DNA of 64,000 nt, taken from the NCBI RefSeq assembly GCF_009933135.1, contig NZ_MAEH01000002.1, positions 1 to 64,000 on the forward strand, read 5' to 3'. Shown here in pieces: positions 35,212 through 43,665 of this stretch. Each line of letters begins with the position of its first letter. Position 1 is the stretch's first letter. The notes beneath the pieces are model-generated. The model did not search any database. It had not been told where the DNA came from and worked only from the letters and a program-made list of their open reading frames with translations. The translations under genes were made by a program, and so were the position numbers. The DNA is from Candidatus Enterococcus leclercqii. GTDB lineage: Bacteria; Bacillota; Bacilli; Lactobacillales; Enterococcaceae.

Positions 35212-36126
35212 ATGGATGCAAATGTACTTGAAATGAGGAATCCATCTATTATGGAGAAGCTGTTCAAATTGATGCCCCACCCGGATTATGCCCAGAAATT
35301 TTCTTTTTCGGTGGTTTACGCATTGCTGGCATCTATCGGCGTGAATTTTTTCTATCAACCGGGGCAAATTTATTCTTCGGGGATTACTGGTATCGCCCAG
35401 ATTCTGACCACGTTATCGAAGGATCTGATCGGTGTTTATGTACCAGTATCAGCCACGCTATTGTTGTTAAATTTACCATTGTTTTTATTGGGCTGGTTCA
35501 AAATCGGCCATAAATTTACGATTTTTACCGGAATCACGGTTGTGCTGACGTCTGTTTTCATGCAGATTATTCCGGACGAAACCTTGACTACCGATCCGAT
35601 TATCTGTGCGATTTTCGGCGGTGCCATCATGGGAGCGGGGATTGGCTACGCATTAAAAAACGGCCTGTCTTCTGGTGGCTTGGATTTTGTCAGCATCGCC
35701 ATCCGTAAAAAAACCGGCAATACTATCGGGTCCATCTCTATCACCTTTAACCTCTTTATCATGCTGGCGGCAGGCTTATTGTTTGGCTGGCAGTATGCTT
35801 TATACAGTGCCATCGCCATTTTTGTTTCCGGAAAGGTGACGGATGCCGTCTATACGAAGCAAAAGAAGATGCAGGTGACTATTATCACCCGGCACCCGGA
35901 GAAAGTTATCCACACGATTCAGAAAAAAATGCGCCGCGGCATCACCATTATCAATGAGGCTGAAGGTGCTTATAAACACGATAAGCAAACGGTTCTGCTG
36001 ACTGTAGTGACCCGCTATGAACTGCCGCTTTTAAGAGCAGCGATGGGTGAAGCGGACAAAAAAGCTTTTGTTAGTATCGCCGACAATGTCCAGATCTTGG
36101 GGCATTTTTACGAAGAAGAATTCTAA
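35212..36126 (+). CDS. YitT-family membrane protein (DUF2179 C-terminal domain)
   Basis: The 304-residue protein has about five or six membrane helices (about 25-200). It includes the family motifs N-F-F-Y-Q-P-G-Q-I-Y-S-S-G-I-T-G and G-L-S-S-G-G-L-D-F, and a cytosolic C-terminal DUF2179 domain (about 215-300) related to ACT-like folds. The role of this widespread Firmicutes family is not established. The start is uncertain: neither ATG 35212 nor ATG 35251 has a well-spaced ribosome site. It is a single gene upstream of the second OatA-like protein. Confidence 0.88.
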   Translation: MDANVLEMRNPSIMEKLFKLMPHPDYAQKFSFSVVYALLASIGVNFFYQPGQIYSSGITGIAQILTTLSKDLIGVYVPVSATLLLLNLPLFLLGWFKIGHKFTIFTGITVVLTSVFMQIIPDETLTTDPIICAIFGGAIMGAGIGYALKNGLSSGGLDFVSIAIRKKTGNTIGSISITFNLFIMLAAGLLFGWQYALYSAIAIFVSGKVTDAVYTKQKKMQVTIITRHPEKVIHTIQKKMRRGITIINEAEGAYKHDKQTVLLTVVTRYELPLLRAAMGEADKKAFVSIADNVQILGHFYEEEF

Positions 36127-36284
36127 GCTGCCAAAAGAGAACCAGCCACAAACAGTTAGATTTTGCGTCATGACAAGCATTGACAAATCAGGCAATCGAC
36201 GAGGGGGGGACATTACAACTGCCCTATCTCTTAGCCGGCGTTCTTTTGAACGACTAATCAAAACAGAAAAGTTGGAATACGACC

Positions 36285-38201
36285 ATGGAAACGAAACGAT
36301 TGAAAAAAAGCCGCTACATTTCCGGTTTGGACGGGGTCCGCACACTAGCGGTTCTCGGAGTTATTTTTTATCATCTGCTACCTGATAAAATGCGGGGTGG
36401 CTATTTGGGGGTGCCGGTATTTTTCGCCATCTCCGGCTATCTGATTAGCGATCATTTACGATTGGAGTGGGAAGAAAAGGGGAAGATTTCACTGAAGGCG
36501 TTCTTTGGAAGGCGTCTGAAGCGATTGTATCCGCCGATGCTGTTCTTCTTAGTAGTGACGACTGCCTATATCACCTTGTTCCAGCGGAATCTTTTGAACA
36601 ATTTGAAAGGTGTCGTGACCTCGGCACTGTTGTATGTCAATAACTGGTGGCAGATCAACCAGGGAATGAGTTATTTTGAACGCTTCACCAACGAATCGCC
36701 CTTCACTCATATCTGGTATCTCTCGGTGGAATTCCAAAACTATCTGATCTGGCCAATCCTATTTGTTCTCCTGATGACCTTTGTCAAAAATCGCAAGAAG
36801 ATTTTTCTGGTGGTCTTTGCCGGCGCGTTGCTTTCAGCTGTTTTGATGGCAGTGGACTTTGTGCCGGGGGCTGATCCGACACGGGTTTATTATGGCACCG
36901 ATACCCGAATCTTTTCCATCTGGTTGGGAAGTGCGATGGCTTTCTTGTGGCCAAGCACGCACCTGCGGCCTAAGATTCCGCAACAGGCCAAGCGGGTGTT
37001 GAATACGGTGGGGCTTGTATCGCTGGCGTTGTTGCTTGTCTCCTTTTTTATAGTTGATGCTCATTATACCTTCGTCTATCGTGGTGGCATGTTTCTCATC
37101 AGCTTAATTGCAGTCTTTTTGATTATGATTGTGGTTCATCCCGGCGCCAGCTTGAACAAGTGGCTGACTAATCCGGTATTCACTTATATCGGTAAGCGCA
37201 GCTATGGAATCTATCTGTACCAATATCCAGTCATGATCTTCTATGAAGCAAAAGTGAAAAACATCGCCGATCATCTCTGGCTGCATACACTAATCGAGAT
37301 TATTCTGATTTTAGTCTGTGCGGAGATCTCCTATCGTTTGATTGATCGACCACTGCGGAATTTTGATTACTCGAAAACTTGGTCCACAGTCAAAGGCTGG
37401 TTTAAAAAACCAATTCTCTCTCGGCAAAAACCGTTTTTGATTCCAGGACTGTTATTAGTGTTAGTAGCTTTGACCGGCTTTGTCATCGCCCCTTCCAATC
37501 ATGTAACTGCGGAACAAAAGCAAATGCAAGAACAAATTTTGAAGAATCGCGAAGTTTCTGAAGCAACGAAAAAAGAAGCGCAAAAAGCCAAAGAAACAGC
37601 AGACAGCGGCACTTCCGGGACTGCTGAAACAACTGATTCCAGCAGTGAAGAACTCGATCCACAACTGCAAGCGCAGCGAAAAGAGATGGAGAGCACTTAC
37701 GGGTTATCAGAAGAACAAGTAGCAGCTGCTTATAAGCTGAAATTCACCGCATTTGGAGATTCCGTCATGCTGGGAGCAGCGCAAAATATGAAAGATCTCT
37801 TTCCTAAAGCTGTCGTTGATGCCAACGTCAATCGCCAAGTCTACAGCAGTGTGGACTTGGTAAAACAACTGGATACGCAGGGGCTTTTGAATGATCCGGT
37901 CATCGTTGGCCTGGGAACCAATGGTGATTTCAATGACTCTCAGTTTGCTGACTTTATGGCTGCGTTAGGAGATCGTAAAGTTTACTGGGTCAATGTTCAT
38001 GCGCCATCTGTACGAACCCAAAATGTCGTCAACAGTTCGCTGACAAATTTGGCGAAGAAATATGACAATTTGACGATTATCGATTGGCATACCTATGCTT
38101 CTAATGGCAATGCCAGCTGGTTTTATGATGATGGTGTCCATTTGACTCCAGAAGGAAGAATCGCGTATACCAAGTTATTGTTTGAAACGCTGACGAAATA
38201 A
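36285..38201 (+). CDS. Second OatA-like surface O-acyltransferase (AT3 plus SGNH domains)
   Basis: The 638-residue protein has the same architecture as that at 23389. An AT3 membrane domain covers about 1-400 (opening G-L-D-G-V-R-T-L-A-V-L-G-V-I-F-Y-H). A Ser/Thr/Glu-rich linker (about 410-460) leads to an extracellular SGNH domain with F-G-D-S-V-M-L-G, G-L-G-T-N-G-D and the catalytic D-D-G-V-H-L. The family adds acyl groups to peptidoglycan or other wall glycans. With two such proteins in the window, one may be the lysozyme-resistance OatA and the other a paralogue for another polymer; sequence reading cannot say which. The ribosome site before ATG 36285 is weak. Confidence 0.85.
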   Translation: METKRLKKSRYISGLDGVRTLAVLGVIFYHLLPDKMRGGYLGVPVFFAISGYLISDHLRLEWEEKGKISLKAFFGRRLKRLYPPMLFFLVVTTAYITLFQRNLLNNLKGVVTSALLYVNNWWQINQGMSYFERFTNESPFTHIWYLSVEFQNYLIWPILFVLLMTFVKNRKKIFLVVFAGALLSAVLMAVDFVPGADPTRVYYGTDTRIFSIWLGSAMAFLWPSTHLRPKIPQQAKRVLNTVGLVSLALLLVSFFIVDAHYTFVYRGGMFLISLIAVFLIMIVVHPGASLNKWLTNPVFTYIGKRSYGIYLYQYPVMIFYEAKVKNIADHLWLHTLIEIILILVCAEISYRLIDRPLRNFDYSKTWSTVKGWFKKPILSRQKPFLIPGLLLVLVALTGFVIAPSNHVTAEQKQMQEQILKNREVSEATKKEAQKAKETADSGTSGTAETTDSSSEELDPQLQAQRKEMESTYGLSEEQVAAAYKLKFTAFGDSVMLGAAQNMKDLFPKAVVDANVNRQVYSSVDLVKQLDTQGLLNDPVIVGLGTNGDFNDSQFADFMAALGDRKVYWVNVHAPSVRTQNVVNSSLTNLAKKYDNLTIIDWHTYASNGNASWFYDDGVHLTPEGRIAYTKLLFETLTK

Positions 38202-38210
38202 TTACTGACA

Positions 38211-38275
38211 AAAAAACACCCTCTGCTGCCAAAAGACAGTCAAAAACTGTTTCTTGGTGCAAAAGGTGTTTTTTT
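38211..38275. terminator. Intrinsic terminator between convergent genes
   Basis: AAAACACC and GGTGTTTT arms, with an inner ACAGT/ACTGT hairpin, are flanked by A and T runs. It ends the acyltransferase gene and probably also the leftward GNAT gene. Confidence 0.75.
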
Positions 38276-38327
38276 GATTTATTAAAAGAAAGCATACTAT
38301 GCTGTACCCCTCTTTGTACTCCAAAAA

Positions 38328-38849
38328 TTACAAATTTTTGATTAAGAGCAGGTCGGTTTGAAGATCCGCACCCAGCTGAAACGTATGGCTACCGACTTGT
38401 CGAAATCCCAATTTGCGATAAAAGGCACGGGCATTTTGATTATGTTCCCAAACTCCAAGCCATAAGTGCTTCTTGCCACTTTGGCGGGCAGTATCTAGAG
38501 CAAACTCCAGAAGGTATCGGCCCAACCCCTGCTTTTGAAAGCCTTGGCGAATGTAGATGCGTTCTACTTCCAAGGCATCGTCAGCCAGGACTTCGGTTTG
38601 GGCATTTCCCGCATTTAGCTTGAGGTAGCCGGCAGGTGTCCCTGCTTCTGTCAATAAGAGGTAGAAGGTGACGCCGGGTGTGATCAGTTCTGTTTGTAAT
38701 TTCTGGGGAGCATAGGCGACAGCTAGATACGCGGCCATATTTTCTGGTGTATTTTGCGGGGCGAAGGTATCGGTAAAAGTTTCGATGCCGATACTTCGGA
38801 GAATCTCCAGATCGGCTTCGGTGCATTTGCGAATGAGTGCATCAGACAA
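38328..38849 (-). CDS. GNAT N-acetyltransferase, PaiA/polyamine acetyltransferase-like
   Basis: The 173-residue protein has the acetyl-CoA loop Q-G-F-Q-K-Q-G-L-G-R-Y-L-L and the segment L-W-L-G-V-W-E-H-N-Q-N-A-R-A-F-Y-R-K-L-G-F. The latter is typical of GNATs of the PaiA/spermidine acetyltransferase group, as is the N-terminal F-T-D-T-F-A-P-Q-N-T. The true substrate is unknown. It lies 36 bases downstream of nnrD on the same strand and may be cotranscribed with it. Confidence 0.85.
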   Translation of the reverse strand: MSDALIRKCTEADLEILRSIGIETFTDTFAPQNTPENMAAYLAVAYAPQKLQTELITPGVTFYLLLTEAGTPAGYLKLNAGNAQTEVLADDALEVERIYIRQGFQKQGLGRYLLEFALDTARQSGKKHLWLGVWEHNQNARAFYRKLGFRQVGSHTFQLGADLQTDLLLIKNL

Positions 38850-38885
38850 TGTTTTTCCTCCTGTGAATAGTAAAGTTGACCAGCG

Positions 38886-39746
38886 TTAGCTTGTTTCAGA
38901 AGCAAAGCGGGCCATGTAACGAGGCAAGGCTGCGCTGATTGCTGTCGGCAGCACGACGTATTGCTTTTGTGCAAAATCATCGGCAATCAGGCTGTGGAGG
39001 GCAACGGCCGCAGCCACTGTGGTACCATTGCGAGGAAATTGCGCCAAAAATCCGGTAATCATCCCTGCCAACGTATCTCCACTGCCGCCGGTGGCCATTG
39101 CCGGCGAACCATAGGGATTTTTAAAGGACAGGCCGTCAGCCGTATAGATTTGAGTACGGTGACTTTTGATGACGACGGTTGCTGCTAATTTTGCGGCTGC
39201 TGCCCGATTTGAAGCTTCGTTCTGATCGGCAATCAAAATCTCGGACAAACGCTGCCATTCCATTTGATGAGGTGTAAAGACCACCGTTTCTGGCGAGTGG
39301 AGCTTGTAAGAAAGAGTCGTCAGAGTATAGCTTTCTGCCAAAAGTGTGATAGCCGAGCCGTCGATGACCAACCACTGATCTGGGCGCCGTTTTTCCAAGA
39401 AAAAATCTAAGAGCTTACGGGCTTTTTCGGAAGTACCTAAACCCGGTCCTACCAACAGCACATCGGCGGTTTCTATCGCAGCTTCAGTTGTGGCAAAATC
39501 CTGCCAATCGACTGCCATCGCTTCGGGACGCCGAGCCAGCAGTGGACTGTGATTTTCTTTGGCGGTGATGACAGTGGTGAGCCCGGCGCCTGCACAAATA
39601 CAAGCCTCGGCAGCCATCAAAATGGCCCCTGCATAACGAGGCTCACCTCCAGCCAAAACGGCTCGACCAAAAGTACCTTTATACGAGTCGTTGGGACGCT
39701 TACGAATAACCTCTCGCAGCAATTCTTCCGTGATTTCCTGTAACAT
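38886..39746 (-). CDS. nnrD: ADP-dependent NAD(P)H-hydrate dehydratase
   Basis: Repairs hydrated NADH and NADPH, using ADP as phosphate donor. The 286-residue protein is the ribokinase-like YjeF C-terminal domain alone, with no epimerase domain, and shows A-G-G-x-x-R-Y-A-G-A, G-P-G-L-G and the catalytic G-S-G-D-T-L-A-G-M-I motif. The start at 39746 (MLQEITEELL) follows AAGGTGG; the frame runs on upstream without support. The epimerase partner must be encoded elsewhere. Confidence 0.93.
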   Translation of the reverse strand: MLQEITEELLREVIRKRPNDSYKGTFGRAVLAGGEPRYAGAILMAAEACICAGAGLTTVITAKENHSPLLARRPEAMAVDWQDFATTEAAIETADVLLVGPGLGTSEKARKLLDFFLEKRRPDQWLVIDGSAITLLAESYTLTTLSYKLHSPETVVFTPHQMEWQRLSEILIADQNEASNRAAAAKLAATVVIKSHRTQIYTADGLSFKNPYGSPAMATGGSGDTLAGMITGFLAQFPRNGTTVAAAVALHSLIADDFAQKQYVVLPTAISAALPRYMARFASETS

Positions 39747-40060
39747 GAACAGCCACCTTCGATCCAGTTTTTTTAAGTATACCACGTAAACCAGGTTGTA
39801 AGAAAATGCTGCCCCAAAGTAAAGTAAAGAGCAGCACAGCCCTAGCAGTGACACATCATCTTTGCGAAGAGAAAGAAAGCTTGTCAAAAGGGGTATGTTT
39901 TTATTTCTCTCTATGTAATGATACGGTTCGGTGTCATTTTATGAAAAACAATGGTATCATAAAAGGCGGAAAAACACTGATCATCGTTGGTTTGACCGGC
40001 TCAGTAGCATAAAAAATTGCAAGAGAGGATCAGGCTGAACGAATTATTGGAGGGAACTTC
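39747..40060. other. Divergent intergenic region between nnrD and pepV
   Basis: ATGATAC (39918-39924) and GTATCAT (39954-39960) form an inverted repeat spaced by 29 bases, possibly an operator. No strong promoter or gene is visible. A short frame near 39941 has no ribosome site. Confidence 0.4.
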
Positions 40061-41476
40061 ATGACAACTATCGATTGGAAAAAAGAAGTAGCATCACGCA
40101 AAGACGATCTGCTAAATGACTTGGTAGAATTGTTAAAGGTTAAAAGTGAACGAGAAGATGACAAAGCCACAGCCGATGCACCTTTTGGCCCTGGTCCTAA
40201 AAATGCGCTGATTCACATGCTGGGTTACGGTGAACGGGACGGCTTTACTGTCAAAAATGTCGACAACTATGCCGGTCACATTGAATACGGAGAAGGCGAC
40301 GAAACTCTGGGGATTTTCTGCCATATGGACGTGGTACCTGCCGGCGACGGTTGGGACACAGATCCTTATCAACCGGTAATCAAAGACAACAAGATTTATG
40401 CTCGTGGTTCCTCTGATGACAAAGGACCAAGTGTCGCTGCTTATTACGGTTTGAAAATCATCAAAGAATTGGGCCTGCCTTTGTCTAAAAAGATCCGCTT
40501 TGTTGTCGGTTCTGATGAAGAGTCTGGTTGGGGAGACATGGATTATTACTTCCAACATGAAGAAAAACCAGATTTCGGTTTCTCGCCAGATGCGGAGTTT
40601 CCCATCATCAATGGTGAAAAAGGCAATGTGACTGTCACTTTACACTTTGAAAATACTAATGATGGCGATTTTGAATTGCAAAGCTTTGACGCCGGCTTGC
40701 GAGTGAACATGGTGCCGGGAAATGCCACAGCAGTTTTCAAAGCTGCCGGTGACATCAGCTTAGAAGAGTTGGCAACTGCGTATACTGATTTTCTAAATGA
40801 AAATGGTCTGGCCGGTGAACTTGAAGCAGAAGGGGACCTGGTTAAAGTTGACCTGATTGGTAAGAGTGCCCACGGGGCCAGCCCTCAAAGCGGAGTCAAT
40901 GCGGGTACTTTCTTGGCATTGTTCCTGGATCGCTATCCTTTTGGTGGCGGCGCAAAGAGCTTTTTGCACACAGCGGCGACTTACGTTCATGTGGATCATT
41001 ACGGTGAAAAACTCGGCGTGGCTCACACTGATCCGCGCATGGGACAATTGACCATGAACGCTGGCTTGCTGAAATTCGGCGAAGATTTCGAGGACAATTA
41101 TATTACCTTGAACTTCCGCTATCCGACTGGTGTAACAGCTGACGGCTTGGTGGAAAAAATCACTGAAACCGTCGGAGCAGACGGTGCCAAAGTGGATCGG
41201 GAAGAGCGGGATTCTGCTCCTCACTACGTACCGATGGAAGACCCATTGGTAGAAACTTTATTGGCAGTTTACGAAGACCACACCGGCGAAAAAGGTTATG
41301 AACAAGTAATCGGTGGCGGAACTTTTGGCCGCTTGTTGGAACGTGGCGTAGCCTATGGGGCAATGTTCCCAGGTTATACCGACACCATGCACCAAGCCAA
41401 TGAATTCATGAGCTTGGACGATCTGTTCAATGCCGCCGTAATTTATGCGGATGCTATCTACCGCTTGGCAAAATAA
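40061..41476 (+). CDS. pepV: Dipeptidase PepV (M20 family)
   Basis: Zinc-dependent cytosolic dipeptidase that splits many dipeptides taken up from the medium. The 471-residue protein carries F-C-H-M-D-V-V-P-A-G-D-G-W (metal His and Asp), R-G-S-S-D-D-K-G-P (bridging Asp) and S-D-E-E-S-G-W-G-D (catalytic and metal Glu). A dimerisation/lid domain in the middle and the C-terminal metal His complete it. The ATG follows TTGGAGGGAAC. It is monocistronic with its own terminator. Peptidases such as this and PepA fit a peptide-dependent lactic acid bacterium. Confidence 0.95.
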   Translation: MTTIDWKKEVASRKDDLLNDLVELLKVKSEREDDKATADAPFGPGPKNALIHMLGYGERDGFTVKNVDNYAGHIEYGEGDETLGIFCHMDVVPAGDGWDTDPYQPVIKDNKIYARGSSDDKGPSVAAYYGLKIIKELGLPLSKKIRFVVGSDEESGWGDMDYYFQHEEKPDFGFSPDAEFPIINGEKGNVTVTLHFENTNDGDFELQSFDAGLRVNMVPGNATAVFKAAGDISLEELATAYTDFLNENGLAGELEAEGDLVKVDLIGKSAHGASPQSGVNAGTFLALFLDRYPFGGGAKSFLHTAATYVHVDHYGEKLGVAHTDPRMGQLTMNAGLLKFGEDFEDNYITLNFRYPTGVTADGLVEKITETVGADGAKVDREERDSAPHYVPMEDPLVETLLAVYEDHTGEKGYEQVIGGGTFGRLLERGVAYGAMFPGYTDTMHQANEFMSLDDLFNAAVIYADAIYRLAK

Positions 41477-41491
41477 CAAACAGCAAATCAT

Positions 41492-41536
41492 AAGACCCGT
41501 TTGCCACCGTTTATTCGGGGCAGACAGGTCTTTTTT
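41492..41536 (+). terminator. Intrinsic terminator of pepV
   Basis: AAGACC-C-GT-T-TGCC pairs with GGCA-G-AC-A-GGTCTT and is followed by T. Confidence 0.85.
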
Positions 41537-41625
41537 GTTCAGATTGATGCAAACCTTGATTTACCGGCAATCGCTGCCAGTCATGCTACAATCAAAGCAG
41601 AAAAATTCAAAAAGGAGGAAGGACT

Positions 41626-42891
41626 GTGAAAAATCGGAAAATCATCGGTATGGCTGTTGTGGGTATTTTAGCGATAGTATTGCTGGCCATTTTGAGTGTT
41701 CGTCAACTGCGGACCAAAGCCTTTGAAAAGATTGCCGAAAGCCGACAGCTGGTAACAACGGTGGCAACGAAAAAGGATATTTCACAGCAATTGTCAGTCC
41801 TTGAAGATTATCCTGAAGTGGCTGTTGCTGTAGCTGCTTTACCAGAAGCTACCGATTACGATATGTTTGCGATTCCCGGCTTGTATCAGGCGGTTTCGTT
41901 GAACACTGAAACCGGGAAACTGGCTCGTTGCCATGAGATGACGCCGCAGGGAGTGACTGTCAATGATGATTACCTGTTCATCTCAGCCTATTGCCATGAC
42001 CATCAGCACAATTCTGTGATCTACCAGTTGGACCGCAAAACCAAAATGTTACTCAAGACGATACCTGTTGAAGGGCAGCCGCATCTGGGGGGCGTTTGGT
42101 ATGATAAGGCAGATCAACAGCTATTTTTAGCTACCGAAGAAGATCGGCGGGCGGCTGCGTCAACTCTTTCGCTGGCAACTATCCAGGATTACGAACTATA
42201 TTCAGACCCCACCCCAGATCCGATAAAGTATACAGCCACGACTCAGCTGCAAAATGTGCGACGGACCTCCTTTTTGACCGGCTTGCCACCATTTTTGGTG
42301 GTTGGCTATTTTGATCGCGGACATCGGGGAACTCTTGCGATGTACCCCATTGATGACCAAGGACAGATCAGTTCATTGAAGGAGACCGCTGGCGGGACCT
42401 ATGAGATAAGTGACGAAAAAACGGCGCAATCCAAGTCCGCCACTCAAGGGACTGCCACTCAAGAAGCGACTACTCAGGAAACGACTACCCAAGAGAGCCA
42501 TTTTCAAGAAGCGGGGGCTACTAGCGATTTTCGAAAGGATTTTGACCCTCAAGAAGCAGAAACGATTGACACTAGCGGAGTGGTTAAAAAAGTTCAGGGG
42601 GTCGCCTATTATCAGGAGTACATGCTCCTGTCACAGTCCTTTGGTCATCACGATTCATCGCTGTTGCTATTTGATTTACAGGATACTGTCGGCGGGTTCA
42701 CCGGAAAATCGGCAAAAATGAAGATTACCTTTCCGCCATATTTGGAACAGATTGCAGTCGACGGTGACCGATTGTTGGCAGTGTTTGAAAGTGGTGCCGC
42801 GGCTTATCGTCATAAAACCTCACGGCAGATGGAATATGTATTACAACTCGACCTGAAAACCCTCTTAAAATCCGTGAAACAGTCAAAATAA
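41626..42891 (+). CDS. Membrane-anchored extracellular protein, possible beta-propeller, with Thr/Gln/Glu repeats
   Basis: The 421-residue protein has an N-terminal membrane anchor (about residues 6-25). A domain rich in strand-forming segments follows (about 80-400, for example Y-L-F-I-S-A-Y-C-H-D and Q-L-F-L-A-T-E-E), suggesting a beta-propeller. Between about 265 and 315 lies a low-complexity insert with repeated A/T-T-Q-E/G units. The GTG start follows GGAGGAAGGACT. I do not recognise the family and no catalytic residues stand out. It stands alone, followed by intergenic repeat copy B. Confidence 0.6.
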   Translation: MKNRKIIGMAVVGILAIVLLAILSVRQLRTKAFEKIAESRQLVTTVATKKDISQQLSVLEDYPEVAVAVAALPEATDYDMFAIPGLYQAVSLNTETGKLARCHEMTPQGVTVNDDYLFISAYCHDHQHNSVIYQLDRKTKMLLKTIPVEGQPHLGGVWYDKADQQLFLATEEDRRAAASTLSLATIQDYELYSDPTPDPIKYTATTQLQNVRRTSFLTGLPPFLVVGYFDRGHRGTLAMYPIDDQGQISSLKETAGGTYEISDEKTAQSKSATQGTATQEATTQETTTQESHFQEAGATSDFRKDFDPQEAETIDTSGVVKKVQGVAYYQEYMLLSQSFGHHDSSLLLFDLQDTVGGFTGKSAKMKITFPPYLEQIAVDGDRLLAVFESGAAAYRHKTSRQMEYVLQLDLKTLLKSVKQSK

Positions 42892-42892
42892 A

Positions 42893-43047
42893 CAGGAACA
42901 GGCTGTGACAATAGTTGAGTCACCGTCCTGTGAGGCAAACAATACCAAACGTGAGCCACAAGCAAAAGAGAAGTCACCTCCATTAAAAATAGTGGAAGTG
43001 ACTTCTCTTTTCATTGCTAAAATTTTCAAACGCTGACTAACAGGCGT
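42893..43047 (+). repeat. Intergenic repeat element, copy B
   Basis: This is the partner of 34616-34760, with the same flanking blocks and the same two-hairpin layout. The second hairpin here uses AAAAGAGAAGTCAC (42964-42977) and GTGACTTCTCTTTT, different in sequence from copy A but of the same length. The apex (TCCAT..TGGA type) is similar. A CTGTGAC near the start and GTCACAG near 43100 may mark outer ends. Confidence 0.85.
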
Positions 43048-43117
43048 TTTCTTACTTAGATGATGAAACCTGCGCCAATTACTTCTTAAAATGAGTTCTG
43101 TCACAGTCCATCTGTTT

Positions 43118-43459
43118 TTAGTCTTTCAAGCGTTGGATATCCAAAACGGTACCAGTGTTGGCATCAGCCAAAAATTCGTAACTCACCAGTTTGCCGTCTT
43201 CCAATCGGGTAATTCCGCCGGTGTAGCCTTCGGAATGGACCGCAAATTTTCGCAAAGGTTGTTTTTCAAAATTAATCCAAGAACCTTCAATCGGACCTTC
43301 TTTCAAAAATGCGTCTTTGACTACATTCAATACCGCATCAGCACCCAGACGCTGCCGCTTTTTCACCCATAAGGCAGATGCGACACCACCGGCGAGACCG
43401 ACACTCAGTCCCAATGCTAGTCCGCCTTTGAACAGACTTAATTGATTGTCGTTTTCCAT
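43118..43459 (-). CDS. Small membrane-anchored PepSY-like protein
   Basis: The 113-residue protein has one N-terminal membrane helix (about residues 10-32). A small extracytoplasmic domain of PepSY-like shape follows (A-D-A-V-L-N-V-V-K-D-A-F and F-L-A-D-A-N-T-G-T-V-L). Such small predicted secreted proteins occur beside pepA in lactobacilli and enterococci; PepSY domains are thought to inhibit proteases, but the role here is not shown. The ribosome site is AAAGGAGGAG. It diverges from pepA. Confidence 0.75.
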   Translation of the reverse strand: MENDNQLSLFKGGLALGLSVGLAGGVASALWVKKRQRLGADAVLNVVKDAFLKEGPIEGSWINFEKQPLRKFAVHSEGYTGGITRLEDGKLVSYEFLADANTGTVLDIQRLKD

Positions 43460-43665
43460 CAGTGTCTCCTCCTTTAGGGAATCCTTCTTTTGCCGACTGA
43501 TTCATTCTACTCAGCCATGCCACTATTCTACTGATAATTTTACCATAGTTTCGGAAAAATCGAACATCTTAAATACTCATTATCCTGTTAGTGGGGTATA
43601 ATGGTACACGTAAATTCGGAAAAGACAGGTTTGTCTGTTTTTTCCATAAAGAAGGAGCTTTACCC

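Noticed and set aside
36047-36385. A 112-codon frame across the end of the YitT-family gene and the start of the second acyltransferase
   Set aside because: It overlaps two well-supported genes in another frame and has no family features.
39941-40012. A short frame ending I-V-G-L-T-G-S-V-A that recalls the start of dephospho-CoA kinase
   Set aside because: It is 23 codons long, lacks a ribosome site and the following P-loop residues; it is most likely chance, with only a weak case for a gene relic.
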